64,000 nt of DNA from Rheinheimera riviphila (GCF_004005945.1 NZ_SACS01000008.1:1-64000), one strand, 5' to 3'. Shown: positions 54,061 through 63,532, counted from the first letter of the stretch. Notes: a model not told the origin generated them from the letters alone. Program-made: numbers and translations.

Positions 54061-54567
54061 TTAGCGTTTGTTGACCGGCTCAACATACACCGGCATTTGT
54101 GGGCCGGGATCCCGGTCCATCAACGTGGTGTATTCACGACCTTGTAACTGATAGGTTACCTGATAACCGTCAACCACGCTTTGATATTCCACATCAGTTC
54201 CGGATTCGTAACACACGGTTTCATGATGCATCACATCAGTACCATTTTTTTGGCCAACATCATTGCCGATGGCGCCGCCAATCACCGCGCCAGCGGCTGT
54301 GCCAAGACCACGATTGGAACTGTTGCGGGCAATGGTATTACCTAATACACCACCCACAATAGCACCGACGATGGTCGGTGCCGCGGAATCGGCATGGCGT
54401 TTCATTTGTTGACGTTCTTCACACACACGTCTGGGTTTATGAATTTCGATGGTGCGGTAGACCGGTTGGGCCTGGGTGACTGTCGCCATTTGGTAATTCT
54501 GGCGATTATGCTGCGAATAGCTGGTGCAGGCGGTCATTAAAGGTAATAACAAAACCAGATACTTCAT
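54061..54567 (-). CDS. Glycine-zipper 2TM outer-membrane lipoprotein
   Basis: Predicted 168 residues. Lipobox LMTAC near residue 14; central glycine zipper (IVGAIVGGVLGN and AAGAVIGGAIGNDVGQ) like Rickettsia 17-kDa antigen/SlyB proteins, in which it inserts in the membrane. C-terminal part contains CYESGTDVEYQSVVDGYQVTY. AGGAG upstream of ATG. Monocistronic; role probably envelope structure. Confidence 0.85.
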   Translation of the reverse strand: MKYLVLLLPLMTACTSYSQHNRQNYQMATVTQAQPVYRTIEIHKPRRVCEERQQMKRHADSAAPTIVGAIVGGVLGNTIARNSSNRGLGTAAGAVIGGAIGNDVGQKNGTDVMHHETVCYESGTDVEYQSVVDGYQVTYQLQGREYTTLMDRDPGPQMPVYVEPVNKR

Positions 54568-54806
54568 GGCGAATACTCCTGACAGATGTTCCTGTAACCA
54601 TAACGGCCGGATACTTAATTGCAGCTGAATCTAAAAATAGATCGAAAACAGAATAAAATAGTATATAAAAAGTTAAATAAATATTAATTATTCGGCTAGA
54701 TTAAATATTAGTTTGTTGAACAAGGGTATTTACCCATTCCAAACTAGCAAGTGCCGGGTTGCCGGCGCGTATTTTACTCATGAAAAACCCAACAAGGAAA
54801 GTCAGC

Positions 54807-55154
54807 ATGAAGATGAAATCGTTATGGATGGCGTTGGCACTGGTGGTTCCGGCGCTGTTGTTAAATCCGGTGATTGCCGAAACGGTGCCAGTGGCGGCGA
54901 AAGTAACAGCAGCTGCCAAACAATCTGGTAGCCAACAAGGCAATCCACAAGGCAAGCAAAGTACCAAGCTGAGTATCAACAAAGCCAGCCCGGAACAATT
55001 AACCGCTATTCCGGGGATTGGTCAGAAAAAAGCGCAAGCGATTCTCGACTATATCAAAGCAAACGGACCGATTAAGGATCCGAAACAATTGACGGAGGTC
55101 AAAGGGATCGGCGACAAACTAGCGGCAAAAATCGCGGAGTTTGTCAGCTTTTAA
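54807..55154 (+). CDS. ComEA-like helix-hairpin-helix DNA-binding protein
   Basis: Predicted 115 residues. Signal peptide (MALALVVPALLLNPVIAE), a Gln/Ala-rich linker, then the two HhH motifs LTAIPGIGQKKAQAILDY and LTEVKGIGDKLAAKIAEF. Same design as ComEA, the periplasmic DNA-binding protein for natural uptake. ATG has AAGGA eight bases upstream. An AT-rich stretch before it (54630-54715) may hold the promoter. Confidence 0.88.
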   Translation: MKMKSLWMALALVVPALLLNPVIAETVPVAAKVTAAAKQSGSQQGNPQGKQSTKLSINKASPEQLTAIPGIGQKKAQAILDYIKANGPIKDPKQLTEVKGIGDKLAAKIAEFVSF

Positions 55155-55239
55155 AGAAAGCGCTGCTGCTACTTGCTCAACCTGTGGGGGGCCGGGCTGT
55201 TGGCAGCAGTGTCGTTGTTATCTGAGATCTGGGAATTGA

Positions 55240-55307
55240 GTGACAGCCTGCACTGTCACTTCAGCGAGCGAAGACAACAACACCGAATCTTCAAAGATGA
55301 CAGGTAT
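55240..55307. repeat. Degenerate half ERIC-type element, copy 3
   Basis: The right part (GAGCGAAG, CAACAACACCGAATCTTCAAAGATGA) matches the ERIC copy at 51056 with several changes; the left half is not recognisable. A central hairpin GTGACAG/CTGTCAC remains. It ends one base from the stop codon of the EAL-HDOD gene. Confidence 0.5.
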
Positions 55308-55308
55308 C

Positions 55309-56532
55309 TTAATTGTCACCCAGAGCGCGCATTTGTTCATTCGCCCATTGCACCGCTTCGTGGTAAGCATCCGGTAATAATTTCGCGTCAAGACCGAGTT
55401 TTTCAATTGCAACATTCGCTGCTTGCCACATGGCTTGTTCATAACATTTAACCAGCCCAAGATATTCGGCCAGCAAACCTTCGTTGTCGATTAAGGCGTC
55501 TTTGATATCTTTGGATAATGGCAATTTGCTCATGACAGAGGTCATCGGCTCATCCAGAATCGCGTCCATCAATGACATCATGCCGGTTAGGAAAGCCTTC
55601 GCGATATCGGTCTTCCGATGCAGGGTGGCAATACCTTCGGCAAATTTTGCTCTGGTCATGGCTAAACGCATCAGCTCGGCTGGTTTTTCGCTGCTGACCT
55701 GGGCGGTAAATAAAACTGACAAGAATTTCTTCAGTTCTAACTGACCAAGGACGACCAAAGCCTGCTTGATGGTTTCAATTTCCGAGCGACGTTTAAATAC
55801 TGCTGAGTTGGAATAACGGAGTAATTTGTAGGACAGATTGACGTCACGTTCGAAGATGGTCGTAATTTTTGCCAGGTCCATTTCAGCTTTGGATGTTTCG
55901 TACAGCAACTCTGCCAGCGTCATTTGGGCGGGGGATAAAGCTTTGCTTTGTAACATTTCCGGTTTAGAGAAAAAATAGCCCTGGAAATAACTAAAACCCA
56001 TGCCCATTGCTAGCTGAAACTCTTCAATGGTTTCGACTTTTTCGGCCAGCAGTTTAATATTTGGGAAACCGGAAGTCGCTTTAATCACATCCTGAATCAC
56101 ATCATTGGTGGTGCTGCGAAAATCGATTTTAATGATGTCGATGAAAGGGTAGAAGTGGCGCCAGACAGGCTGGTGGATATAGTCATCCAAAGCAATGATA
56201 TAGCCTTGTTCTTTTAATGCCTGGCATTCGGCCAGCAAACGTTTACCGGGTTGGACTGTTTCAAGAATTTCCACCACCACCTGATCTTTTGGCAGCATTG
56301 ACGGAAACTTTTTCAGCAGGGTATCGAGGGTAAAATTGATAAACCCCAGTTTGTCGCCGAGGAAGTCATCCAGACCAAAGTTAAATTGGCTGCCAGCAAT
56401 CATCCGTGACGTTGCTTCGTCACCATCAATATCCGGAAACACATTTTCCAGGCCATCTCGAAACAGTAATTCATAAGCAAAAAGATTTTTGTCACGATCC
56501 AGGATGGGCTGACGGGCGGCATAAAAATACAT
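55309..56532 (-). CDS. EAL-HDOD signalling protein (YuxH-like), probably catalytically degenerate
   Basis: Predicted 407 residues. N-terminal EAL-like domain (1-200) with YELLFRDG at the EAL site, VVEILETV, ALDDYIHQP where the second Asp of DDFG is lost, IKIDF, LLAEKVET and YFQGYFFSKP; then an HDOD domain (about 205-400). Several EAL residues for cyclic-di-GMP hydrolysis are absent, as in other YuxH relatives. Likely a signalling scaffold or sensor rather than an active phosphodiesterase. Confidence 0.85.
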   Translation of the reverse strand: MYFYAARQPILDRDKNLFAYELLFRDGLENVFPDIDGDEATSRMIAGSQFNFGLDDFLGDKLGFINFTLDTLLKKFPSMLPKDQVVVEILETVQPGKRLLAECQALKEQGYIIALDDYIHQPVWRHFYPFIDIIKIDFRSTTNDVIQDVIKATSGFPNIKLLAEKVETIEEFQLAMGMGFSYFQGYFFSKPEMLQSKALSPAQMTLAELLYETSKAEMDLAKITTIFERDVNLSYKLLRYSNSAVFKRRSEIETIKQALVVLGQLELKKFLSVLFTAQVSSEKPAELMRLAMTRAKFAEGIATLHRKTDIAKAFLTGMMSLMDAILDEPMTSVMSKLPLSKDIKDALIDNEGLLAEYLGLVKCYEQAMWQAANVAIEKLGLDAKLLPDAYHEAVQWANEQMRALGDN

Positions 56533-56636
56533 ACAGACTACAATTCCTTTGACGGCACTCTGGCAAGCAATGTAGCAAAGAAAATGTCTGGGTGGGAACT
56601 AAAATTTCGCTGTGGTGGCAATTTACCTGAGGGCTG

Positions 56637-56661
56637 CCGTGATCAGAAAATCTGACCACGG
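56637..56661 (-). terminator. Hairpin downstream of putP
   Basis: Eleven-base arms (CCGTGATCAGA and TCTGACCACGG, one mismatch) around AAA, 15 bp after the putP stop. On the minus strand no T tract follows, so it may need help to terminate. Confidence 0.6.
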
Positions 56662-56675
56662 AGCCTATCGGTTTA

Positions 56676-58169
56676 TTACGCTTGTTTCATTAGTTTGCAC
56701 ATCTGATCAAATTGGCCAGCAATCGCAACTTTTGGTGCTGCCGTCAGCTTGCTGACGATGACAATGGCCAAGGCCGAAGCGACAACGCCGGGAACCATGG
56801 CGTATAACCACTGATCCATCGTCTGGCCATTCACGGTGAATGGGCCATAAATCCACACCAATACCGTCACCGCGCCAGCAATCATGCCCGCTAAAGCTCC
56901 CCACTGATTCATCCGGCGCCAGTACAGGCTAATCAATACCAACGGACCAAAAGCAGCACCAAAGCCGGCCCAGGCGTTGCTGACCAGGCCGAGAATCGAA
57001 CTGCTGCGATCCAGCGCTATCAAAATTGCTACCAATGCCACTAAAAACACCGATACCCGACCCATCAGCACCAAATGGCTGTCCGAGGCGGTTTTGTTAA
57101 AAAAGGTCTTATAAAAATCCTGCACCAACGCACTGGACGTCACCAGCAACTGACTGGAAATGGTACTCATCACCGCCGCCAACAATGCCGCCAGTAAAAA
57201 ACCAGTAATAAATGGGTGGAACAATGCTTGTGACATCACGATAAAAATCGTTTCCGGATCTTTGAGCTCACCACCGGTTTGTTTGATGTAGGCGATACCG
57301 ATAAAGCCGGTCGCGACAGCACCCAGCAAGGACACGATCATCCAGGACATGCCGATCCGGCGTGCCACCGGAAAATCTTTAACCGAACGAATGGCCATAA
57401 ACCGCACGATAATATGTGGCTGACCAAAATAACCTAAGCCCCACGCCATCAACGACACAATGCCAAGCGCGCTGGTACCGGTAAATATATCCAAATGATT
57501 TGGGTTCAGTTCAGCGACGATATCAATCACCGGTGTCACGCCACCCACCACATCAAGGGCGACGACCGGCACCAGTACCAGCGCCAGAAACATAATAATG
57601 CCCTGCACAAAGTCGGTCATGCTGACAGCCAAAAAACCACCGAGCAGGGTATAAGCAATGACCACGCCGGCGGTGAGGACCAGTCCGAACAAGTAATCCA
57701 TGCCAAACACCGATTCGAACAATTTACCACCAGCGACCACGCCGGATGCGGTGTATAAAGTGAAAAACACCACAATCACGACGGCTGATATCAGTCGCAG
57801 CATCCGGGTGTGGTCGTCAAAGCGATTTTCCAGATAGTCCGGCAGCGTGATGGAATCTTTGGCAAGTTCAGTAAAGACCCGGAATCTCGGTGCCAATAAT
57901 AGATAGTTCAGCCAGGCACCAATCACCAGACCGACCGCCATCCAGACTTGTGAAATACCCATCAGGTATAAAGCACCTGGTAAGCCCATTAACAACCAGC
58001 CGCTCATATCAGAAGCGCCAGCAGACAATGCCGTTACGGCGGGACCGAGTTTACGGCCGCCCAACATATATTCAGATAAATTACTGCTCGATTGGCGATA
58101 GGCATAAAGCCCGATGGCTAACATTGCAATGAAATAGATTCCCAGCGCTAGAATAGTTCCCGTTTCCAC
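56676..58169 (-). CDS. putP: Sodium/proline symporter
   Basis: Predicted 497-residue sodium:solute symporter with about 13 membrane helices. Family marks: YAYRQSSSNLSEYMLGGRKL at the N-terminus, SAGASDMSGWLLMGLPGALY (Na/proline-site region), TLPDYLENRF, GQPHIIVRFMAI and LAAVMSTISSQLLVTSS. GTG start 58169 with GAGG nine bases upstream. Imports proline with Na+. Confidence 0.94.
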   Translation of the reverse strand: METGTILALGIYFIAMLAIGLYAYRQSSSNLSEYMLGGRKLGPAVTALSAGASDMSGWLLMGLPGALYLMGISQVWMAVGLVIGAWLNYLLLAPRFRVFTELAKDSITLPDYLENRFDDHTRMLRLISAVVIVVFFTLYTASGVVAGGKLFESVFGMDYLFGLVLTAGVVIAYTLLGGFLAVSMTDFVQGIIMFLALVLVPVVALDVVGGVTPVIDIVAELNPNHLDIFTGTSALGIVSLMAWGLGYFGQPHIIVRFMAIRSVKDFPVARRIGMSWMIVSLLGAVATGFIGIAYIKQTGGELKDPETIFIVMSQALFHPFITGFLLAALLAAVMSTISSQLLVTSSALVQDFYKTFFNKTASDSHLVLMGRVSVFLVALVAILIALDRSSSILGLVSNAWAGFGAAFGPLVLISLYWRRMNQWGALAGMIAGAVTVLVWIYGPFTVNGQTMDQWLYAMVPGVVASALAIVIVSKLTAAPKVAIAGQFDQMCKLMKQA

Positions 58170-58315
58170 GATACTGACCTCATAGGGTTATCAATCCCCT
58201 TTATCGGTGAAGCTGCAGCGGTGTTGCCGTGGTGTGCCTGAAGGCCTGCATCTTCAATGATTTCGGGTGTAGTTATGGTTGTTGTCATTTACCGGTCGCT
58301 GCTTGCTGTTTTTGT

Positions 58316-58331
58316 TGCGTAAATTTACGCA
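58316..58331. repeat. 16-bp perfect palindrome in the putP upstream gap
   Basis: TGCGTAAATTTACGCA lies about 150 bp upstream of putP. Its symmetry fits a dimeric regulator's operator or part of a decayed repeat. The rest of 58170-58380 shows nothing clear, apart from a short ERIC-end-like stretch (ATCTTCAATGATTTCGGG) near 58250. Confidence 0.5.
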
Positions 58332-58379
58332 GCAGGCAATTTGGGGGAGGTGCGACTTGAAATGGCGGGACATGCTAAC

Positions 58380-58406
58380 AAGCACTGGCAAACAGAGCCA
58401 GTGCTT
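58380..58406. terminator. Hairpin downstream of the anti-sigma gene
   Basis: Perfect 10-bp stem (AAGCACTGGC and its complement) with a 7-nt loop; TTTT follows on the plus strand, TTGTT on the minus strand. It lies 37 bp after the minus-strand anti-sigma gene, so it may terminate that operon. Confidence 0.6.
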
Positions 58407-58442
58407 TTCTATGGTTACCCCGACAGATGCTACCAGTTGCAG

Positions 58443-59150
58443 TTAAATCTGAAACTGTAGCTGTTGCTGTAAGGTGGTGGCGATGCCGGATAAGGACTGA
58501 TTTTTACCGGCAACCAACACCAAATCCGCTTTTGCCAATTGCATATTGTGACCATGAAACTGCGCATCGTAAAAGTCGCTACCAGATTCCAAACCATGGT
58601 TTTTGGGTAACACAAACACTGTGACCGGGCCTTGTGGCGTATTAAAAATCAAATGCAACGAACGGGTGCCTTGAAAGTAACAAAAACTGGCATAACGAAT
58701 AGTGCCAGGCCAGGATCTGAGCTCGCCACCTAAATCAGCCAGCAGCAGATTGACTCTGGTCAGATCAATCAGGCTGTTGTTGTCGTCCAGATGCTTCGCT
58801 TCGTGATACACATGGGCTAGCGCGTGACCGGCGATATCGTCCGGCCATGGATACAAATGGTCGCGCTGCTGCACCAAACCGGCCACCAGCACCAGACTGG
58901 CTGCCATGCCAAGCCACCAGCGGCGCTGACGGATTTTTTTATGCTGTAACAAGCCCTGACTCAGCAATAAGCGGTCGGCGAGATCGGCTGGCACCGGCAC
59001 GGCCAGACTGGCTTTAATCTGTTGATCAAGGATCAACAATTCATGCTGTAAACGTTGTTTATCCGGATCTGCAGCAAGTTGCTGTACGACCGCTTCATCG
59101 TTGGTGGTCGGGTTGCTGAGCAAGCGACGGCGAAATTCTAACTCATCCAT
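58443..59150 (-). CDS. DUF3379-type probable anti-sigma factor
   Basis: Predicted 235 residues with a single membrane helix (about 82-95, WWLGMAASLVLVAGLVQ), a cytoplasmic N-terminal part and a C-terminal periplasmic domain. It starts inside the sigma-factor gene (8-bp overlap), the normal arrangement for an ECF sigma factor and its membrane anti-sigma factor. No zinc-binding HxxxCxxC is seen. Confidence 0.8.
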   Translation of the reverse strand: MDELEFRRRLLSNPTTNDEAVVQQLAADPDKQRLQHELLILDQQIKASLAVPVPADLADRLLLSQGLLQHKKIRQRRWWLGMAASLVLVAGLVQQRDHLYPWPDDIAGHALAHVYHEAKHLDDNNSLIDLTRVNLLLADLGGELRSWPGTIRYASFCYFQGTRSLHLIFNTPQGPVTVFVLPKNHGLESGSDFYDAQFHGHNMQLAKADLVLVAGKNQSLSGIATTLQQQLQFQI

Positions 59151-59658
59151 GCTGGCTGGCTCCTGTGGCAGGGGACTGCAATAACAGTTCCCGAAGTTGC
59201 TGACGTGCCCGAAATAAGCGGGTGTTTACCGTATTTAGATTTAATTCAAGCGTTTGCGCTATTTCGTCACCGGTCATGCCAAGTAACACCTGCAGCACCA
59301 AGGGTTCGCGATATTCCTCGGCAAGTCTGGCGATATATTGGTGTAACTGCTGATTTTCGGCGGTTTGTTCCGGCCCTTCACTGTGTTCATCTTCGAGCCA
59401 GTCCTGGTCAACATCCTGATAATCAAATTGTTTACGTTCAAAACGGCGGGCATTTTCGCGACGTAAAATGGTAATCAGCCAGCCTTTGGCCGCAGCAGCT
59501 TCTTGCAGGCTGTCGAGACTTTTCCAGGCGCGTAAAAAGGTTTCCTGCACTAAATCTTCAGCGACGGTGCGCTGATGACAAAGCCAGAACGCATACCGGA
59601 ATAAATCGGCATGAAAGGCCCGCACCAATGCTTCGTATCGTATTTGTTTATTGCTCAT
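59143..59658 (-). CDS. ECF-type RNA polymerase sigma factor
   Basis: Predicted 171 residues. Region 2 with LFRYAFWLCHQRTVAEDLVQ and ETFLRAWKSLDS (-10 recognition); region 4 with LAEEYREPLVLQVLLG and the MTGDEIAQTLELNLNTVNTR helix-turn-helix. The ATG at 59658 is preferred over a TTG eight codons earlier. Coupled to the DUF3379 gene. Trigger unknown. Confidence 0.92.
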   Translation of the reverse strand: MSNKQIRYEALVRAFHADLFRYAFWLCHQRTVAEDLVQETFLRAWKSLDSLQEAAAAKGWLITILRRENARRFERKQFDYQDVDQDWLEDEHSEGPEQTAENQQLHQYIARLAEEYREPLVLQVLLGMTGDEIAQTLELNLNTVNTRLFRARQQLRELLLQSPATGASQHG

Positions 59659-59791
59659 GGTGTTCCAAAATTGGCTATCCAAAATGAAGCAGACTTACAT
59701 CACTGGGGCTAGAGACCGGCCAATTTCGATAATATGTGCAGCAATCGAAAAAATATCCAGAATATTGCAAATTCAACAAAGATTGGTAGTT

Positions 59792-59827
59792 GGGCTGAAT
59801 TGACCTTGATGACTGTCAATTCAACCC
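59792..59827 (-). terminator. Hairpin downstream of the Bat operon
   Basis: Arms GGGCTGAATTGAC and GTCAATTCAACCC (one mismatch) with a 10-nt loop, 29 bp after the BatD stop. No T tract on the minus strand. Nothing else is seen in 59683-59855, which must hold the sigma-factor promoter. Confidence 0.55.
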
Positions 59828-59855
59828 ACTAGAGTAAACAAAGGGTAGGGAATGG

Positions 59856-61640
59856 TTATTTCGGGTAGAACGGCTTTAACAACGCCGGACTTTCAACTTG
59901 CTGCAGATGTTTGTACTTGGCCCAAGCTTCAAATAACGCCGTGCCGAGCCATGGCGTTGGTTGCGCCTGATAAGCCTGATAGGCTAGTTTTGCAGTTTCC
60001 TGACGTAACTCACTCTGCGGCAATGCCTTGATTAATTGCGGTAATTGCTGAATATCGGCATCAAGTTGCTGCGACGCCCAGCGTAATAGCTGCTGGCTCG
60101 CGACGATGCTGTCATTTTCCAGACAAGCCGCTTTAAATCGTCTGGCATTAAATTTAACTTCAGAGGCCTGCGGGTGATTTGGTTTGGCGGCCTTTGAGAA
60201 CGAGTCTGTGCGCGCAGTCGTGCTGCGACCCCGTAACCAGCCCCAAACTGCCACCGCAGCGGTCAGTAACCACAGCAGCAACAACAGGCCTGACAAATAA
60301 TTCCACTGCCAGGCATGAGTGGCACTGACCGGTGTCGCTGCTGTTTCGCTGACTTGCGTCTCCACAGCTGTATCTGCTGCTGGTGGCGGTTGACCGGCCT
60401 GATTTGGATTCGCCGTCACGGTTAAAGTGCGTTCCGGTAATTCCGCATAAGCAAGCTGGTTAGTTTTACTGTTCCACCAGGGGACACGCACCGCCGGTAG
60501 TTTTAATTCACCGCTTTGGGTGGCGATGACTGCCGACGTAAATACTTTTTGCGCTACGATGCGACCGTTTCGCTCGGCTTTTTTCGCTTGTGGCTGCTCA
60601 GCATAATTTTTAATGCCGGCGGGCAAGTCAATTTGTAAGTCAGGCAGCTGATGATCGGCTAAATCCATCGCCGTCAGCGTGATAGTTCGGGTGACGGGTT
60701 CGCCCTGCACCAAGGTGGTCGACAGTGGCGTCCATTCTTCGGTTAAGGCCACGAGCTCTGACACCAGCCAATCACCGTTAAATTCTGCTGGCATCGCTTT
60801 GACTTGAAATTCAACCGCTTGGCCTTGTGCCGAAATAGTCTGAGTTTTGGCAAAATAGTCATAACGTGAACTGTTACGGTCAATCATTTCACCGTTAAAA
60901 AACGGCGCTTCGAGGGTGAAACTGCCACTTTGCTGCGGGATCAGGCTGTACCGCCGGGTGATGGTTTGATAGCGGATACCATTGACCAATTCGGTGCCTT
61001 CGACATCTTTTCCAACTTGCTCGATGGTGGTGTTGGGCAATTCTGGCTGGCTGAGGCTGCCGCGTTGTAAGTCGCCGCTAAAGTAGATTTTTACTTCGTA
61101 ATAAACCATCTGTTGAACATAAAGCTCGGTCTGGCTGAGGTTGCTTTCAATAAACAGCACTTGTTTATCGGTTGTTTGCTGACTGGCCGGGATCACTTCG
61201 ATGCTGATCGGCGAGCTGGTGATGCCATGCACATTAAAAGCCGGAATCTCAAAGGTGCCGGTGGTTTTGGCAAATAAACTCAGTTGCCAAATGGTACTTT
61301 GACTGGACTGGCCATTGATGATTTGCATACTTTGGCTGACCGAAGGCGGGCCAACGCGGAAATGATCCTCAAGCACACTAAAATCGATGGCGCTGCTGCT
61401 GACTTTTTCATCCACCTGAACCGACAGCTGTAATTCTTCGCCCAGCATCACCGGGTTTTTATCGACCCGGACATTCAGACTGGTCGCGGCTTGTGCGGCA
61501 GATGCCAACGTCAGCACACTTAACAGCAACAAGCCGTGCCACAAATCACTTGTTACTTTCTTGCCCATCATCTCTGTGCGCGTCATGTTTGTGCGCTGCG
61601 ACTTGCACCAACCCCACCAGCTGTTGCTGAAAGTTACCAT
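59856..61640 (-). CDS. batD: BatD-like protein (oxygen-tolerance/Bat operon)
   Basis: Predicted 594 residues. Signal-like segment (LLLLSVLTLASAAQA) then Ig-like BatD domains (SLNVRVDKNPVMLGEELQLSV, DFSVLEDHFRVGPPSVSQSM, ITLTAMDLADHQLPDLQI), a membrane helix (about 460-485, YLSGLLLLLWLLTAAVAVW) and a cytoplasmic tail. ATG 61640 overlaps the preceding stop by 7 bp with AGGAG upstream; later ATGs (61586, 61571, 61568) would give a shorter signal peptide, so the start is uncertain. Function of Bat proteins is not settled. Confidence 0.85.
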   Translation of the reverse strand: MVTFSNSWWGWCKSQRTNMTRTEMMGKKVTSDLWHGLLLLSVLTLASAAQAATSLNVRVDKNPVMLGEELQLSVQVDEKVSSSAIDFSVLEDHFRVGPPSVSQSMQIINGQSSQSTIWQLSLFAKTTGTFEIPAFNVHGITSSPISIEVIPASQQTTDKQVLFIESNLSQTELYVQQMVYYEVKIYFSGDLQRGSLSQPELPNTTIEQVGKDVEGTELVNGIRYQTITRRYSLIPQQSGSFTLEAPFFNGEMIDRNSSRYDYFAKTQTISAQGQAVEFQVKAMPAEFNGDWLVSELVALTEEWTPLSTTLVQGEPVTRTITLTAMDLADHQLPDLQIDLPAGIKNYAEQPQAKKAERNGRIVAQKVFTSAVIATQSGELKLPAVRVPWWNSKTNQLAYAELPERTLTVTANPNQAGQPPPAADTAVETQVSETAATPVSATHAWQWNYLSGLLLLLWLLTAAVAVWGWLRGRSTTARTDSFSKAAKPNHPQASEVKFNARRFKAACLENDSIVASQQLLRWASQQLDADIQQLPQLIKALPQSELRQETAKLAYQAYQAQPTPWLGTALFEAWAKYKHLQQVESPALLKPFYPK

Positions 61641-63532
61641 TCTTCCTGTGCTCCTTTGGGTAAACGTTGCTGCTGGCGTTTCTGATATTCCTGCAGCATT
61701 TTATTACGCAGCAATAACGAAGGGTCGTCCTGCACTTTACGCATTAAGCCGTCTAATTGCTGACTTTGCTCTGGCGTGGCATTTGGCCAGGCTTCGGTGA
61801 TGGCTTTTTGTTGTTCCTGGCCTTCAGCTTGCTTCGCTTGTTGCTCAGCTTCGGTCAGTTGTTGCTGTTTTTCAGCAGCCGTTTTTTCGCTGTCTTCGGC
61901 CTTTTTTTGCTCGCTGTCTTGCTTGCTATCACCTTGTTGTCCGTTATTTTTTGGGTCGGTGTTTTGTTGATCAGAGCTTTGTTGGTTAGAGTTTTGTTGA
62001 TCGCCATTTTGATCCTGGTTTTGCGCGTCACTGCCTTGTTGATCGCTGTTTTGCGGATCGTCTTTATTGTCACCATTTTTTTGATCAGATGATTGGCTGT
62101 CGTTGTCTTTCGATTGCTGCTCGCCGTCTTGCTGCTGACCATCCTGAGCTTGTTGTTTTTCTTGCTCTTGCTGTTGATTCAATAATTTTTCAGCCAGTTC
62201 AGTGTTTTGCGCCAAGCCGGCTATATCGGGCTGTTTGCTTGCCGCTTGCTGGTATGCATCCAGCGCTTCCTGATATTTTTGTTGTTGGATCAAGCTATTA
62301 CCAAGGTTGTATAAACCATTCGCTGAAGGGTCTTGCCGGTAGAATTGCTCGGCGGCGGCATAATCACCGGCGCGATAAGCGGCGTTACCTTGCCAGATTG
62401 ACTGGTCGAACTTTTCGATGGCCTGTTGGTAGTCCTGTTGCTGATAAGCTTGTTGTGCCTGTTGCTGACGGCTTTTAAATAAGTCCTGCCATTCGAAGGC
62501 CTGCGTTGGCGGCGGTAACAGCAATAAAACCGGGATCAGCATAATGGTCGAACGTTTGCCCAGCCACAGTGCCAGTGGCAATAACAACCAGCACAGATAA
62601 ACCCCGGCGTCTTGCCATTCGTCACCGGTCAGCTTGCTGTCAGTACTGGTTTGATCGGCCATTTCCAGCGGTGTTAACGCCAGCAAACTTTGCACATCGG
62701 CGAGATCAAAACTGTTTTGGACAAATACACCGCCGGTGAGCGAAGCCAGTTCTTTTAACTGGGTAAAGGGCACTTTGGGGATCACAATACTGCCTTGTTG
62801 ATCTTTCAGTAGTTCGCCCGAGCTTAATTTAATCGGTGCACCGTCAGCGGTGCCAACTGCAAGTACCGAAATGCGATGCGGGAAATTGTCCAGCATCGGT
62901 CGTAACTGCATAAAGTGCGTGGTAGAAAATCCGTCAGTCATTAAAATAATGTCACCTTTTGGGTAACCGGCCTGGTTCAGCAACTGCGCCGCGAGCGTCA
63001 GCGCGCTTTGTACATCCGAGCCTTGCACCGGCATAATTTCCGGCTTTAAATCCGGTAGTAACAGTTTGATATTGTTGTGATCCGGCGTCAGCGGTGAAAT
63101 AACATAAGCATCACCGGCAAAGGTCAGCAAAGCCAGTTCGCCTTCGCCCAGCTGCGTGGCAAAATCCAGTGCTTTAAAGCGAGCTTGCGTCACCCGATCT
63201 GGCTTCACGTCGGTCGCCAGCATCGACAATGACATATCCAGCACCAGTACCGTGGCGCGTTGCAGCTGAAACGCCGGCTGCGGCAACTTGGTGATACTGG
63301 GGCCTGCAGCGGCAATCGCCAGCAATAGCAGCGCCAGCCAGGCGATGATAAATGGTTTACGCTGACTGCGCTGCTGCTCGGTGGCAATCAAGGTTGGTTG
63401 TAGATGCGGCGCCAACAGCTGTTGCCATGGACTTTGTTCGCGCCGAAAACGCCACGCCAACAGGCAAAGTAAAGTTACCAGCGGTAGCAACAGCAACCAC
63501 AGTGGTCTTAACCAATGAAAATCACTCAGCAT
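61634..63532 (-). CDS. VWA-TPR fusion protein (BatB/BatC-like)
   Basis: Predicted 632 residues. Two N-terminal helices, a von Willebrand A domain (about 90-285) with MIDAS-type DMSLS at 99-103 and DIILMTDG, helices near 320-355, then TPR repeats (YQQQDYQQAIEKFDQSIWQ, NGLYNLGNSLIQQQKYQEAL) and a long low-complexity Gln/Asp/Asn/Ser-rich tract (about 470-590) before a conserved-looking C-terminus. ATG 63532 has GGAGG eight bases upstream and shares a base with the BatA stop. BatB and BatC functions are joined here. Confidence 0.88.
   Translation of the reverse strand: MLSDFHWLRPLWLLLLPLVTLLCLLAWRFRREQSPWQQLLAPHLQPTLIATEQQRSQRKPFIIAWLALLLLAIAAAGPSITKLPQPAFQLQRATVLVLDMSLSMLATDVKPDRVTQARFKALDFATQLGEGELALLTFAGDAYVISPLTPDHNNIKLLLPDLKPEIMPVQGSDVQSALTLAAQLLNQAGYPKGDIILMTDGFSTTHFMQLRPMLDNFPHRISVLAVGTADGAPIKLSSGELLKDQQGSIVIPKVPFTQLKELASLTGGVFVQNSFDLADVQSLLALTPLEMADQTSTDSKLTGDEWQDAGVYLCWLLLPLALWLGKRSTIMLIPVLLLLPPPTQAFEWQDLFKSRQQQAQQAYQQQDYQQAIEKFDQSIWQGNAAYRAGDYAAAEQFYRQDPSANGLYNLGNSLIQQQKYQEALDAYQQAASKQPDIAGLAQNTELAEKLLNQQQEQEKQQAQDGQQQDGEQQSKDNDSQSSDQKNGDNKDDPQNSDQQGSDAQNQDQNGDQQNSNQQSSDQQNTDPKNNGQQGDSKQDSEQKKAEDSEKTAAEKQQQLTEAEQQAKQAEGQEQQKAITEAWPNATPEQSQQLDGLMRKVQDDPSLLLRNKMLQEYQKRQQQRLPKGAQEEW

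Noticed and set aside
58240-58275. A fourth ERIC-type element upstream of putP
   Set aside because: Only about 18 bases resemble the ERIC terminus (ATCTTCAATGATTTCGGG); no core or second end.
61757-62142. Several long ORFs opposite the Gln/Asn-rich tract of the VWA-TPR gene
   Set aside because: Low-complexity DNA leaves all frames open; the hydrophobic or Lys/Thr-rich products are artefacts of the repeat.
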